NCBI RefSeq assembly: GCF_002067035.1
Contig: NZ_MVQB01000027.1
Location: forward strand, 186,001 to 250,000
DNA: 64,000 bases
Source of the DNA: Methanoregula sp. PtaB.Bin085
GTDB taxonomy: Archaea > Halobacteriota > Methanomicrobia > Methanomicrobiales > Methanospirillaceae
Direction of reading: 5' to 3'
This document shows positions 27,732 through 35,156 of the stretch, piece by piece; the stretch's first letter is position 1, and every line of letters begins with the position of its first letter. The notes under the pieces were generated by a model. That model was not told the origin of the DNA and did not search any database. It saw only the letters and a list, made by a program, of their open reading frames with translations. Position numbers and translations under genes: made by a program.

Positions 27732-29452
27732 TGGATTACCCTGCGCAGGTCGGCGATGTGGGCAAGCACATTGGCGGGATCGATGTTATATGCGTGAAAA
27801 ACCGTTGCTACCGAGATGTAGTCCCGGATCCCCTGTTTCTTCATCTCCTCCAGAAGGTTCTTGCGGACCTGGATCTCGGAATCCAGTTTTTCCCGTGTCC
27901 AGCCCCGCCGTTCGGCAATGTCCGAGTAGACCTGGGACCTGCCGGTGTACGTAAACCGGTCCCTGACCGGATCGTAGACGAACACGTTGTTGACACGGAG
28001 GTTGCCGGTTGCAGGATCGATGCCTGCAATCTCGACGATCTCCTGCACCCTGCGGAACCGTTCGGTCCCGTGATACACGAGCGCCTGAACACTGATGATG
28101 TTGAGCGCCTGGACCATGTTCCGCGGAACGTTCAGGGGTTCGCTCTCGAGACGGTGGATGGCCGCATCGACACTCCCGGCGTGCATGGTGGAGAAAGTGG
28201 TATGCCCGGTATTCATTGCCTGGAAGAGTGTCTGGGCTTCAACGCCACGGACTTCGCCCACGAGGATGAACTCGGGCCGCTGACGCATCGCGGCACGCAG
28301 GAGATCGAACATGCTGATGGCGTTGCCACCCTCCGAGAGTGCCTCGCGGGTGACGCTCGCAATCCAGTTATCGTGATACAGGGTAATCTCCCGCGTATCC
28401 TCGATGCTGACGACCTTGGCGACCGGCGGGATGAAGAGGGAGACCGCGTTCAGCGAGGTGGTTTTTCCCGATGCCGTCCCGCCGATGAAAAGAAGGCTCT
28501 TGTTGTTCTCGATGGCGAGCCAGAAATAGACGAGGGCGTCGGCGCTGAAGGTGCCGATCTCCATGAGCTCGACAGGAGAGAACGGCTCCTCACGGAACTT
28601 CCGGATGGTAAACGAGGTTCCCCGTGTCGTTACCTCCGTTCCCAGCGTCAGCTGGAGCCGCGAGCCTTCGGGAAGGGTTGCATCGACCATGGGCGAACCG
28701 GTCGATATGTGCTTCCCCGACCGCTGGGCAAGGGTGATGGCAAGCGAGTTCAGGACATCGGATTCGAAGGTGATGTTGGTTTTGATGTTCCGGTATTTCC
28801 GGTGGTAGAGGAACAGCGGGATCTTGTTGCCGTCGCAGGAAATATCCTCCAGGTTGGGGTCCTTCATCAGCGGATCGATCCGTGACCAGCCGATGAAATT
28901 CCGGATAAGGAAGTACTGGAGCTTATACAGGGTACTGTTTTCAAGAGAGATACCATAATCGTCGATGAGGGCATGCATCTTTTCGAGGAGGATCCGCTTG
29001 CGGTCCACCTTGATCTCGTCGGACGAGAGGATCAGGACATCCCTAAGATCTTCGTACAGCCGCTCGAGGAGTTCATATTCAAAATCCGACAGGGTCGGCT
29101 CGAACAGGAGATACTCCCGCTGGTTCGTGCGCCGGTTGAGGGCGATGATCACGAGCGATCGGCCTTTCTCGATCCAGTACTGGTCGACCAGCTCGTAATT
29201 GTCAGCAAGCCGGGGTGTGACAAGGGTCCCGTCCCGCTCAAAATCGTATTCAATGACCGCGGATCGCCGGGATCCCTGGAGGAGACGGAAATAATGGCGG
29301 TATGTTGCATCCGGTTTCTCCCTGGCTCCCGCTGCAGGGATACCTGCCAGAACAGTACCCGGCCCGGAACCTGCCTCTTCTGCAGCCTGGTGCAGGACAG
29401 GCCCTCCGGTCTCCCGGGTTCCTTCGGATCCGGTGGCTTCAGAATTCTCCAT
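27728..29452 (-). CDS. Type II/IV secretion system ATPase (VirB11/GspE family)
   Basis: The 574-residue ATPase should power assembly or secretion through the paired T2SF protein. Walker A GGTASGKTT is at about residues 324-332, an Asp box (SIEDTREI) follows at about 349, Walker B RPEFILVGEVRG is at about 392-403, and a His box (AMNTGHTTFSTMHA) follows. The first 50 residues are low complexity (Glu, Gly, Ala). The archaeal TadA-like N-terminal domain is present (EDISCDGNKIPLFLYHRKYR). It is transcribed divergently from the KaiC-like pair. Confidence 0.94.
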   Translation of the reverse strand: MENSEATGSEGTRETGGPVLHQAAEEAGSGPGTVLAGIPAAGAREKPDATYRHYFRLLQGSRRSAVIEYDFERDGTLVTPRLADNYELVDQYWIEKGRSLVIIALNRRTNQREYLLFEPTLSDFEYELLERLYEDLRDVLILSSDEIKVDRKRILLEKMHALIDDYGISLENSTLYKLQYFLIRNFIGWSRIDPLMKDPNLEDISCDGNKIPLFLYHRKYRNIKTNITFESDVLNSLAITLAQRSGKHISTGSPMVDATLPEGSRLQLTLGTEVTTRGTSFTIRKFREEPFSPVELMEIGTFSADALVYFWLAIENNKSLLFIGGTASGKTTSLNAVSLFIPPVAKVVSIEDTREITLYHDNWIASVTREALSEGGNAISMFDLLRAAMRQRPEFILVGEVRGVEAQTLFQAMNTGHTTFSTMHAGSVDAAIHRLESEPLNVPRNMVQALNIISVQALVYHGTERFRRVQEIVEIAGIDPATGNLRVNNVFVYDPVRDRFTYTGRSQVYSDIAERRGWTREKLDSEIQVRKNLLEEMKKQGIRDYISVATVFHAYNIDPANVLAHIADLRRVIQ

Positions 29453-29671
29453 ACGTGTGCTCCCTGCCTCTCCTCATGAGAGGATGCTCCCGGATTATAA
29501 TTCGGGAGATGCTTCTATATAACTATGCCCCGCTCCGGCAGTCCTGCTGCCCTCGGCAGGAACGTCTGATTCCTTTGTTTGATTCCTTTATCTGGGGGGA
29601 AGATCAGATAGATATATCTGAATGACCATGAGAGTTTCTCATACGGGTATTCTATCGTACGGGGGATCCGG
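29453..29671. promoter_or_regulatory. Divergent promoter region with dyads
   Basis: The region between the secretion ATPase gene and the KaiC-like genes has three dyads: CCTCTC/GAGAGG (29467-29483), a near-perfect 22-base palindrome CTCCCGGATTATAATTCGGG AG (29487-29508), and CAGATAGATATATCTG (29605-29620), which overlaps a TATA-like core. A TATA-like CTATATAAC at about 29514-29522 would serve the minus-strand pair. Shared control of the two gene pairs is an inference. Confidence 0.5.
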
Positions 29672-30499
29672 ATGCCAGCCGCGGTAAAACAGCGTATGCC
29701 TACAGGGATATCATCGCTCGATCCGATTCTCGACGGGGGTGTGCCGCCGGGATCCGTGATTCTTCTCCTCGGGGACCTGGGAGCGGGAAATGCCGAGTTC
29801 GTCTTTAGTTCCATGGTGAACAGCCTTGACGCGTCCGCGGCCGGGGAGCAGAAGGGAAACCGGGGCCCGAAAGAGATCTGGTATGTCACGATTACCCGGG
29901 TGAAGGAGGATATCAGGAACGAGATATTACAATCGTTCCATCTCGATAACATCGAGCGGCTGGTCGATACCATCCGCTTTGAGGATCTCTCCGAGCAGTA
30001 TTTCGATCACAGCGTTGTCCCGGACGAGTGGTACAGCCACAGCGATGTCTTCACCCGTCTGCAGAAGCGGACGGGCCAGGAGAGCATGGTCACCAGGCTC
30101 TCGAAGGTCATCGACTCGGTGCAGCCCGGCAGCCTCATCGTCATCGATTCGGTGACGGACCTTGCAACGCAGTTGTCTCAGCAGGATGCATGGAGCAACC
30201 TCTCCGGCTTTTTACGGGGTCTCCAGCGCGTATCGAAAACGCGGGGTATCACCAGCTACCTGCTTCTCTCGAGCGGCATCCTCGATTCCTCCCGTGAACG
30301 GGAACTTGCCGACATCGCGGATGCCGTTCTCCTCTTCCGGTGGGAGGAGACGCAGGGCGCCCGGCGGCAGCGGGTGATGTACTTCGAGAAGTTTCGGGGC
30401 GTGATGCCCCATCTCGAGGAACGCGACCTGGTGAAATTCGCTGTCAGGATCTCCGAGACCAGCGGTTTCGAAGTGAGCAACATCAGGGTGATTATATGA
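29672..30499 (+). CDS. KaiC/RAD55-like protein with degenerate Walker A
   Basis: The 275-residue product has the RecA/KaiC domain start PTGISSLDPILDGGVPPGSV, followed by GDLGAGNAEF where the P-loop GXXGXGKT should be. The catalytic Lys is Asn (residue 40) and the Thr is Ala, so ATP binding or hydrolysis is probably lost. The Walker B-like strand SLIVIDSVTDLAT remains. It overlaps the next gene, an intact paralogue, by four bases, so a pseudo-ATPase/active-ATPase pair is likely. Relatives include the archaellum regulator FlaH/ArlH. Confidence 0.85.
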   Translation: MPAAVKQRMPTGISSLDPILDGGVPPGSVILLLGDLGAGNAEFVFSSMVNSLDASAAGEQKGNRGPKEIWYVTITRVKEDIRNEILQSFHLDNIERLVDTIRFEDLSEQYFDHSVVPDEWYSHSDVFTRLQKRTGQESMVTRLSKVIDSVQPGSLIVIDSVTDLATQLSQQDAWSNLSGFLRGLQRVSKTRGITSYLLLSSGILDSSRERELADIADAVLLFRWEETQGARRQRVMYFEKFRGVMPHLEERDLVKFAVRISETSGFEVSNIRVII

Positions 30500-31197
30500 G
30501 TAAGGAGCGGGTCAAGGTCGGTATACCAGGCCTCGATGATATGCTCGGGGGCGGGCTTATCCCCGGGAGCATCACCTGTATCATCGGAACGTTCGGTACG
30601 GGAAAGACGACGTTCTCCCTTGAATTCGTCTGGGAAGGGCTCAAGAAGAACGAGCGGATCATCTACATCAGTCTCGAGGAACGGGAGGAGCGGATCATCT
30701 CGTACATGAAGCTGAAGGGGTGGGACGTGACACCGTTCATCAACAAGTCCCTGTTCATCATCAAGCTCGATCCCACCGATTTCAACATCGCCAACAACCG
30801 GATCAAAAACGAGCTTCCAAGACTCATTGAAGAGAAGCAGGCCAATCGTGTCGTGATTGACCCGATCTCACTCTTTGAGGACCTGTTCTCTACCGACGCG
30901 GAACGCCGGCGGGAGATGTACCGGTTCATCGAGGGGCTCCGCGACAGGAACTGCACGATCATGCTCACTTCGGAGACAGACCGCAACAATCCGTTCTCCA
31001 GCCGCCACGGTCTCATCGAGTACCTCTCGGATACCGTCATCCTCCTCCGGTATGTCCGGCCTACGGAGATCTCCGTCGATGTCCACCTTGCGCTGGAGGT
31101 CGTGAAGATGCGGATGTCCGCCCATTCCCGCGAGATCAAGCCGTACGACCTGAAGCAGGACCAGGTCGAGGTGTACTCAGAAGCGAACGTGTTTTAA
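30496..31197 (+). CDS. KaiC/RAD55-like ATPase, intact Walker A
   Basis: The 233-residue product starts MSKERVKVGIPGLDDMLGGG and has the P-loop GTFGTGKTT, then a Walker B-type VVIDPISLFED and a NCTIMLTSETD strand. It is a single-domain archaeal KaiC-like ATPase resembling ArlH. ATG 30496 sits in an ATGA overlap with the degenerate partner. The pair diverges from a secretion ATPase/platform pair, so it may regulate pilus assembly as ArlH does for the archaellum; this is inferred from context only. Confidence 0.88.
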   Translation: MSKERVKVGIPGLDDMLGGGLIPGSITCIIGTFGTGKTTFSLEFVWEGLKKNERIIYISLEEREERIISYMKLKGWDVTPFINKSLFIIKLDPTDFNIANNRIKNELPRLIEEKQANRVVIDPISLFEDLFSTDAERRREMYRFIEGLRDRNCTIMLTSETDRNNPFSSRHGLIEYLSDTVILLRYVRPTEISVDVHLALEVVKMRMSAHSREIKPYDLKQDQVEVYSEANVF

Positions 31198-31352
31198 AAC
31201 CGATCCCTGCCTTTTTTTGTTCTGGTGTTTCGGTACCCGTATACGGGAGCGGCCATGCTGTTCCTGCATTTCAAATCGATCAGCGATTTTTGTATAAACA
31301 CCGCTCCCTGATTATTTCGGCACTCTGTAGAAATCCTGTCCTTTGGAAGTGA

Positions 31353-31406
31353 AGCCCCCCTTTTGCGCCACCAGTCCCCGTTCGATGACGGGGCGCATTG
31401 CGATAG
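31353..31406 (+). repeat. GC-rich hairpin repeat, module A copy 3
   Basis: It contains GCCCCCCTTTTGCGCCACCA, a CCCCG/CGGGG stem and GCGCATTGCGATAG. It lies about 48 bases before module B copy 2 in the same orientation; the same order and near-identical spacing recur at 31990-32162. Confidence 0.65.
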
Positions 31407-31453
31407 CGGATAATCATCTGTTCGTATGCGTTCACAAAAACCTTCTGAGTGAA

Positions 31454-31518
31454 TATCGCAAAGCGGGGGCTGCCACAGCGGCGGGGGCAGAGCATCAGCG
31501 GAGCCCCCGAGAGCGTCT
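31454..31518 (+). repeat. GC-rich repeat, module B copy 2
   Basis: It reads ATCGCAAAGCGGGGGCTGCC, then GCGGCGGGGGCAGAGCATCA and GCGGAGCCCCCGAGAGCGTC. It is close to identical to the minus-strand copy at 14761-14827. Confidence 0.7.
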
Positions 31519-31539
31519 CTTTTTTATCAATGATTTCTC

Positions 31540-31970
31540 AAGAGCATTTTTTAGATATAGATACCCGGTTTTTATTTTCAAATCGGATCCCGGTTTTTTC
31601 ATTCCAATCTCGATCACGATCGCAATCAAAAAACGTTCCGGAAAAATCGATCTGCGATTTTCAGATCAAAATCGATCAGCGATTTCCGGATCAAAAACGG
31701 ATCCCGATCTGCAGGAAAAAATCGATCCGCGATTGAAAACCCGGCCCGGACATCTTTCCACAGACGGGGCTTAAAATCGCGATCCGATTTTTGTACGAAA
31801 ATCGGATCCCGATTTGCAGGAAAAAATCGATCCCTGGTTTTTATTTTGAAATCGGATCCCGATTTTTCAATATCAATCGCGATTACGATCGCGATCAAAA
31901 ACCGTTCCGGAAAAATCGATCCGCGATTTTCAGACCAGAATCGGATCCCGGATTTTCTGCTCTTGAGAAA
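31540..31970. repeat. Repeat island 3: GATC-rich palindromic repeats
   Basis: Many interleaved units of the types AAATCGGATCCCGATTT, AAAATCGATCCGCGATTTT and CGATCACGATCGC, plus a longer unit with CCACAGACGGGGC followed by TTTTTGTACGAAAATCGGAT (31755-31806). Outlying copies occur at about 31271-31292. The long unit recurs inverted in island 4. The open frames across this block are low-complexity artefacts of the repeats. No gene is seen in 31198-32271. Confidence 0.75.
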
Positions 31971-31989
31971 TCATTCTCATGTTGTGAGA

Positions 31990-32059
31990 TCGCCCCCCTT
32001 GCGCCAGCCCTGCCCCCGTTGGGGGCGGGTGTGCTTAGGATTCCGCAGCATTACCTGCA
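31990..32059 (+). repeat. GC-rich hairpin repeat, module A copy 4
   Basis: The core CGCCCCCCTTGCGCCAGCCC is followed by a CCCCCGTTGGGGG stem, and downstream GCATTACCTG is shared with the flank of copy 2. Module B copy 3 follows after about 48 bases. Confidence 0.7.
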
Positions 32060-32106
32060 ATCATCATCTCTCATTTTTATGGTACGGTGATTCGGCGCTA
32101 TCTTAA

Positions 32107-32162
32107 CGCGGATGCCGCAGCGGCGGGGACGGAGCCACCTGGCGACGCCCCCAAGAGCGTCA
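32107..32162 (+). repeat. GC-rich repeat, module B copy 3 (divergent)
   Basis: GCCGCAGCGGCGGGGACGGA is followed by a changed loop and GACGCCCCCAAGAGCGTCAG. The ends match the other two copies, and the middle differs. Confidence 0.6.
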
Positions 32163-32271
32163 GAATTGGAGGTTTTCTATCGTGCAGAATTTTCAAAACG
32201 ATCCGCGCTTCAGATCAGAACAGGATCATGATAGGTGATGCAAACCGTATTTCATAACCCGGCCATCCGGC

Positions 32272-32535
32272 TCAGATCGTCACGCCGAGGATATTCAGGA
32301 GCACCACGATACAAACGCCGGGGACTCCCCCGATGGCGCAGATGAGGACCGTTGGCAGGTCATAACCGAGGTCCGGCCTTCCCATCCACTGCATGATGTG
32401 GAAGAAATTGATGACGATGAGGAGGATCAGGCCGACGATGGCGTTCTCCACGACCACCGAGAGTTCTTTGACAAGATACCAGACAACGGCGACAATGGCG
32501 ATGACGAGCAGGATTGCGACAAGGACCGAACTCAT
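32272..32535 (-). CDS. BofA-family small membrane protein
   Basis: The 87-residue product has three hydrophobic helices and the BofA-type C-terminal pattern (YDLPTVLICAIGGVPGVCIV). In Bacillus, BofA inhibits the intramembrane protease SpoIVFB; archaeal homologues have no known role. It is the last gene of an apparent series lonB-tldD-pmbA-bofA on the minus strand, 11 bases after pmbA. The neighbourhood of three protease-related genes makes a protease-linked membrane role plausible but unproven. Confidence 0.75.
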   Translation of the reverse strand: MSSVLVAILLVIAIVAVVWYLVKELSVVVENAIVGLILLIVINFFHIMQWMGRPDLGYDLPTVLICAIGGVPGVCIVVLLNILGVTI

Positions 32536-32546
32536 CTTCTCTCCTT

Positions 32547-33833
32547 TTATTTACCAATGATATGCTGCTTATTTAATTTTACCGACGGCAGGATGAGGGA
32601 TCCGACGGCCCGGGACTCCCTGCTCAGGCCGGCGATCTCCTTGTGCATATCGAAGACATTGCCGGACATCATGGCACTCCGTATGGGCTCTTCAAATTTT
32701 CCATCTTCCATCCAGAAGGCATTCGACAGTTCAACGGAGAAGTCGCCGCTCATCGGGTTGGCTGTATGGGCACCGACAACATTATGGACATACACGATCC
32801 GTTCATCGAGGATGTCATCGCGCTCCCCGTCGACAATGAAATTGTGGTGGCCGATGGCCGGCAGCCCGCCGAAACCGCCCCGGACAGCAGACCCGGTGCT
32901 CTCCTTCCCGTAGCGGTATGCTGTCTTGAGATCGTACGCAAAGCCGAGAAGGACGCCGTCGCGGATAAAATCCGTCCGCCTTGTCGGCGTTCCCTCGGCA
33001 TCCCACCATGTGCTGCCGGCCGCCCGGGGGCGCAGGGGATCGTCATACATGCAGATACGGGGATCGGCAATTGTCTGGCCGACCAGGGGTGCGAGCCGCG
33101 ACCGGCCCGAGTGCACGCTGCGTCCGTTCAGGGCCGGGACAAGGACATTTCCCAGCAGTTCTGCGTATGCAATCGGGGAGAGCACAACGGGATAATCGCC
33201 GGTCGGGATATCCTTCCCGTCTGCGGACCTGCTGGCAAAGAATGCTGCCTGCTCCCCGACACGGTGCGGGTTCAGGTCCTCCATGAAACAAACGTGGTCG
33301 AACTCGTAGCCGGTTGACTGCCGTTCGATCGCCTCGAGGGAGAGCGATGCCCCGGAATACTGCCCTCCGTACCGGATCCCGTGGCTGTTTGCCAGCGTTG
33401 CGGTCGAGACCGAGAGTGCGGCAGAACCCGCTGTCACCTCAGCGGTGTGCCCGGACGCCCCTTCGAGCATCTGTGCAAGGAGGTCGCGGCAGATCGCCGG
33501 ATCGCATACGAGCGAGGGATCGAACGAGAGCGGTGATGCAGGAAGCGGGGCCGGTTCCGGCAGGCCGTTCCATGCCTGCGGCGTAGCGAGGTGCCCGCTT
33601 GCAACGGCAGCTGCAAGGCAATCCCTCCAGCGGGCCGGGTCGTTCGTGCTCGACGACCCGATCCTCCCTTTGTGGATCGTGCGGATGCCGAGGCCGCAGT
33701 CGCGGGAGGTTGTGGCAAGGTTCACTTTTTTCTGTTTGAGGTCGGCGGAGACGGAAGTACCTTCAACGTAAAAGACCTCGACTTCGTCGACCGATTTTTC
33801 CCCTTCCCGGATCAGGTCGTCAATCCACGCCAT
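32547..33833 (-). CDS. pmbA: PmbA/TldE-type metallopeptidase subunit
   Basis: TldD and PmbA/TldE form a heterodimeric protease that degrades unfolded peptides and matures some modified peptides. The 428-residue product has the PmbA-type N-terminus VEVFYVEGTSVSADLKQKKV, the central DYPVVLSPIAYAELLGNVLV region, and the C-terminal domain ending in the LPSVKLNK strand. It lacks the HEXXXH metal motif, as expected for the non-catalytic partner. ATG 33833 overlaps the tldD stop by 14 bases, consistent with coupled synthesis. Confidence 0.9.
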   Translation of the reverse strand: MAWIDDLIREGEKSVDEVEVFYVEGTSVSADLKQKKVNLATTSRDCGLGIRTIHKGRIGSSSTNDPARWRDCLAAAVASGHLATPQAWNGLPEPAPLPASPLSFDPSLVCDPAICRDLLAQMLEGASGHTAEVTAGSAALSVSTATLANSHGIRYGGQYSGASLSLEAIERQSTGYEFDHVCFMEDLNPHRVGEQAAFFASRSADGKDIPTGDYPVVLSPIAYAELLGNVLVPALNGRSVHSGRSRLAPLVGQTIADPRICMYDDPLRPRAAGSTWWDAEGTPTRRTDFIRDGVLLGFAYDLKTAYRYGKESTGSAVRGGFGGLPAIGHHNFIVDGERDDILDERIVYVHNVVGAHTANPMSGDFSVELSNAFWMEDGKFEEPIRSAMMSGNVFDMHKEIAGLSRESRAVGSLILPSVKLNKQHIIGK

Positions 33834-35151
33834 GGCCACCCACCACCGCATCGAGAAGAAGGACATGCGGTGCACCGTCGCTGACCGGCACGCTCTGGCC
33901 TCCTTTTCCGCAATATCCCGGGCTCATCTTCCGGTCGTTGCCGCACAGGGTTATCGAGTGGAGTGTCGACAGGATTTCCCCGGAGAGCGAGACGTCACGA
34001 ATCATCTTCGTGCATTCTCCGTTCTCCACCAGATATCCGTACTCCGCGTTGAACTGGAATATCCCCCGTCCCGGGTCGACCTGACCTCCGCGGGATCCTG
34101 CAAGGAAGATCCCGTTCCTGCACTCTGAAAAGATCTCTTCCCTCGTGGCATCCCCGTTCTCGATGAACGTGTTGCTCATCCGCACCAGCGGGGGTTCCCC
34201 TGGCATGGCACGGGCATGGCCGGCAATACCGTTGCCGACTGCTGCCAGCGACTCGCGGCAGTGGAGGAACGCGCTGATAACGCCCCGGCTGATGATCTCG
34301 GTCCGTACAACAGCAGTCCCTTCCGCATCCACCGGACAAAACCCGAACTCGTGGAGGGAGGGGTCATCGACGATGGTCAGGATCTCCCCGCCTATCTTTT
34401 CCCCGGTCCTTCCTTTCAGGACGGAGTTGCCCTCCTGGATGAGGTCTCCTTCGCTGGCATGACCGACCGCTTCGTGGGCAAAAACGCCCGCAAGCTCGGG
34501 ATCGAGGACTGCACGCATCTTTCCGCCCTTCACGGCACCTGCATCGAGCAGGGCAACCGCGGTATCGGCTGCCTTTTTCCCGGACTCCTGCCGGTGACGG
34601 AGATCGAAGCCATGGATGGTGTGCTCCCGTTCGTATCCCATCTGGACATTCCCGTTCCGGGAAGCAACGGCAAGCACGTTGAAACCGGACCGGCAGATCT
34701 CATACCGGTATTCGCTGCCGGAGCTGTCCTCAAACCGGACCTGTTCTATCCGTTCAATATAATTCGCCCGGCGGTTCGTAACCAGCGGGTGCCGGGCTGC
34801 GTCTTCGATACCGGCAAGCAGCGATGACTTTTCCTCGATACTAACAGTACGGGGATCTTCCTTCATGGGAGGAACGGGCAGGATTCCATGGGGCACCTCG
34901 CCCAGCTCTACGGGCTGTTCGGTGATACGCGCCAGTTTCTGTGCAGACACGATCAGTTCATCGAACTTCCTGCCGGTACAGGGTGTGTAGTTATCGATCT
35001 GGAGGATCCCCCAGCCGGTCCTGTCAAGGACCCGGAGCACTGCCTTGTTGAAAAACGAAGTTCCGGCCGATTCGACAACGCCGTTATCGATATCGATGTG
35101 GGTCACCTGGCCGGTGACGTGCCGCAGGTCGTAATAGTTCACGCCAGCCAT
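33820..35151 (-). CDS. tldD: TldD-type zinc metallopeptidase subunit
   Basis: The catalytic half of the TldD/TldE protease. The 443-residue product carries the zinc motif HEAVGH within the GVFAHEAVGHASEGDLIQ segment at about residues 238-243, and conserved downstream segments TIVDDPSLHEFGFCPVDAEG and ISAFLHCRESL. The start MAGVNYYDLRHVTGQ is five bases after lonB. A partner is encoded immediately downstream. Confidence 0.94.
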   Translation of the reverse strand: MAGVNYYDLRHVTGQVTHIDIDNGVVESAGTSFFNKAVLRVLDRTGWGILQIDNYTPCTGRKFDELIVSAQKLARITEQPVELGEVPHGILPVPPMKEDPRTVSIEEKSSLLAGIEDAARHPLVTNRRANYIERIEQVRFEDSSGSEYRYEICRSGFNVLAVASRNGNVQMGYEREHTIHGFDLRHRQESGKKAADTAVALLDAGAVKGGKMRAVLDPELAGVFAHEAVGHASEGDLIQEGNSVLKGRTGEKIGGEILTIVDDPSLHEFGFCPVDAEGTAVVRTEIISRGVISAFLHCRESLAAVGNGIAGHARAMPGEPPLVRMSNTFIENGDATREEIFSECRNGIFLAGSRGGQVDPGRGIFQFNAEYGYLVENGECTKMIRDVSLSGEILSTLHSITLCGNDRKMSPGYCGKGGQSVPVSDGAPHVLLLDAVVGGHGVD

Positions 35152-35156
35152 TTCGT

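Noticed and set aside
25797-31197. A complete archaellum (arl) locus
   Set aside because: There are no archaellins and no arlC, D, E, F or G genes. The ATPase and platform proteins look like pilus/Tad types with only ArlH-like neighbours.
31540-31970. CRISPR array in the repeat islands
   Set aside because: Repeat units vary in length and sequence, are palindromic and overlap. There are no unique spacers of constant size and no cas genes in the window.
31343-32106. Overlapping open frames across island 3
   Set aside because: Their products are repeats of Arg, Ser, Lys, Asp and Phe generated by the GATC units in several frames on both strands. There is no family similarity and no ribosome sites.
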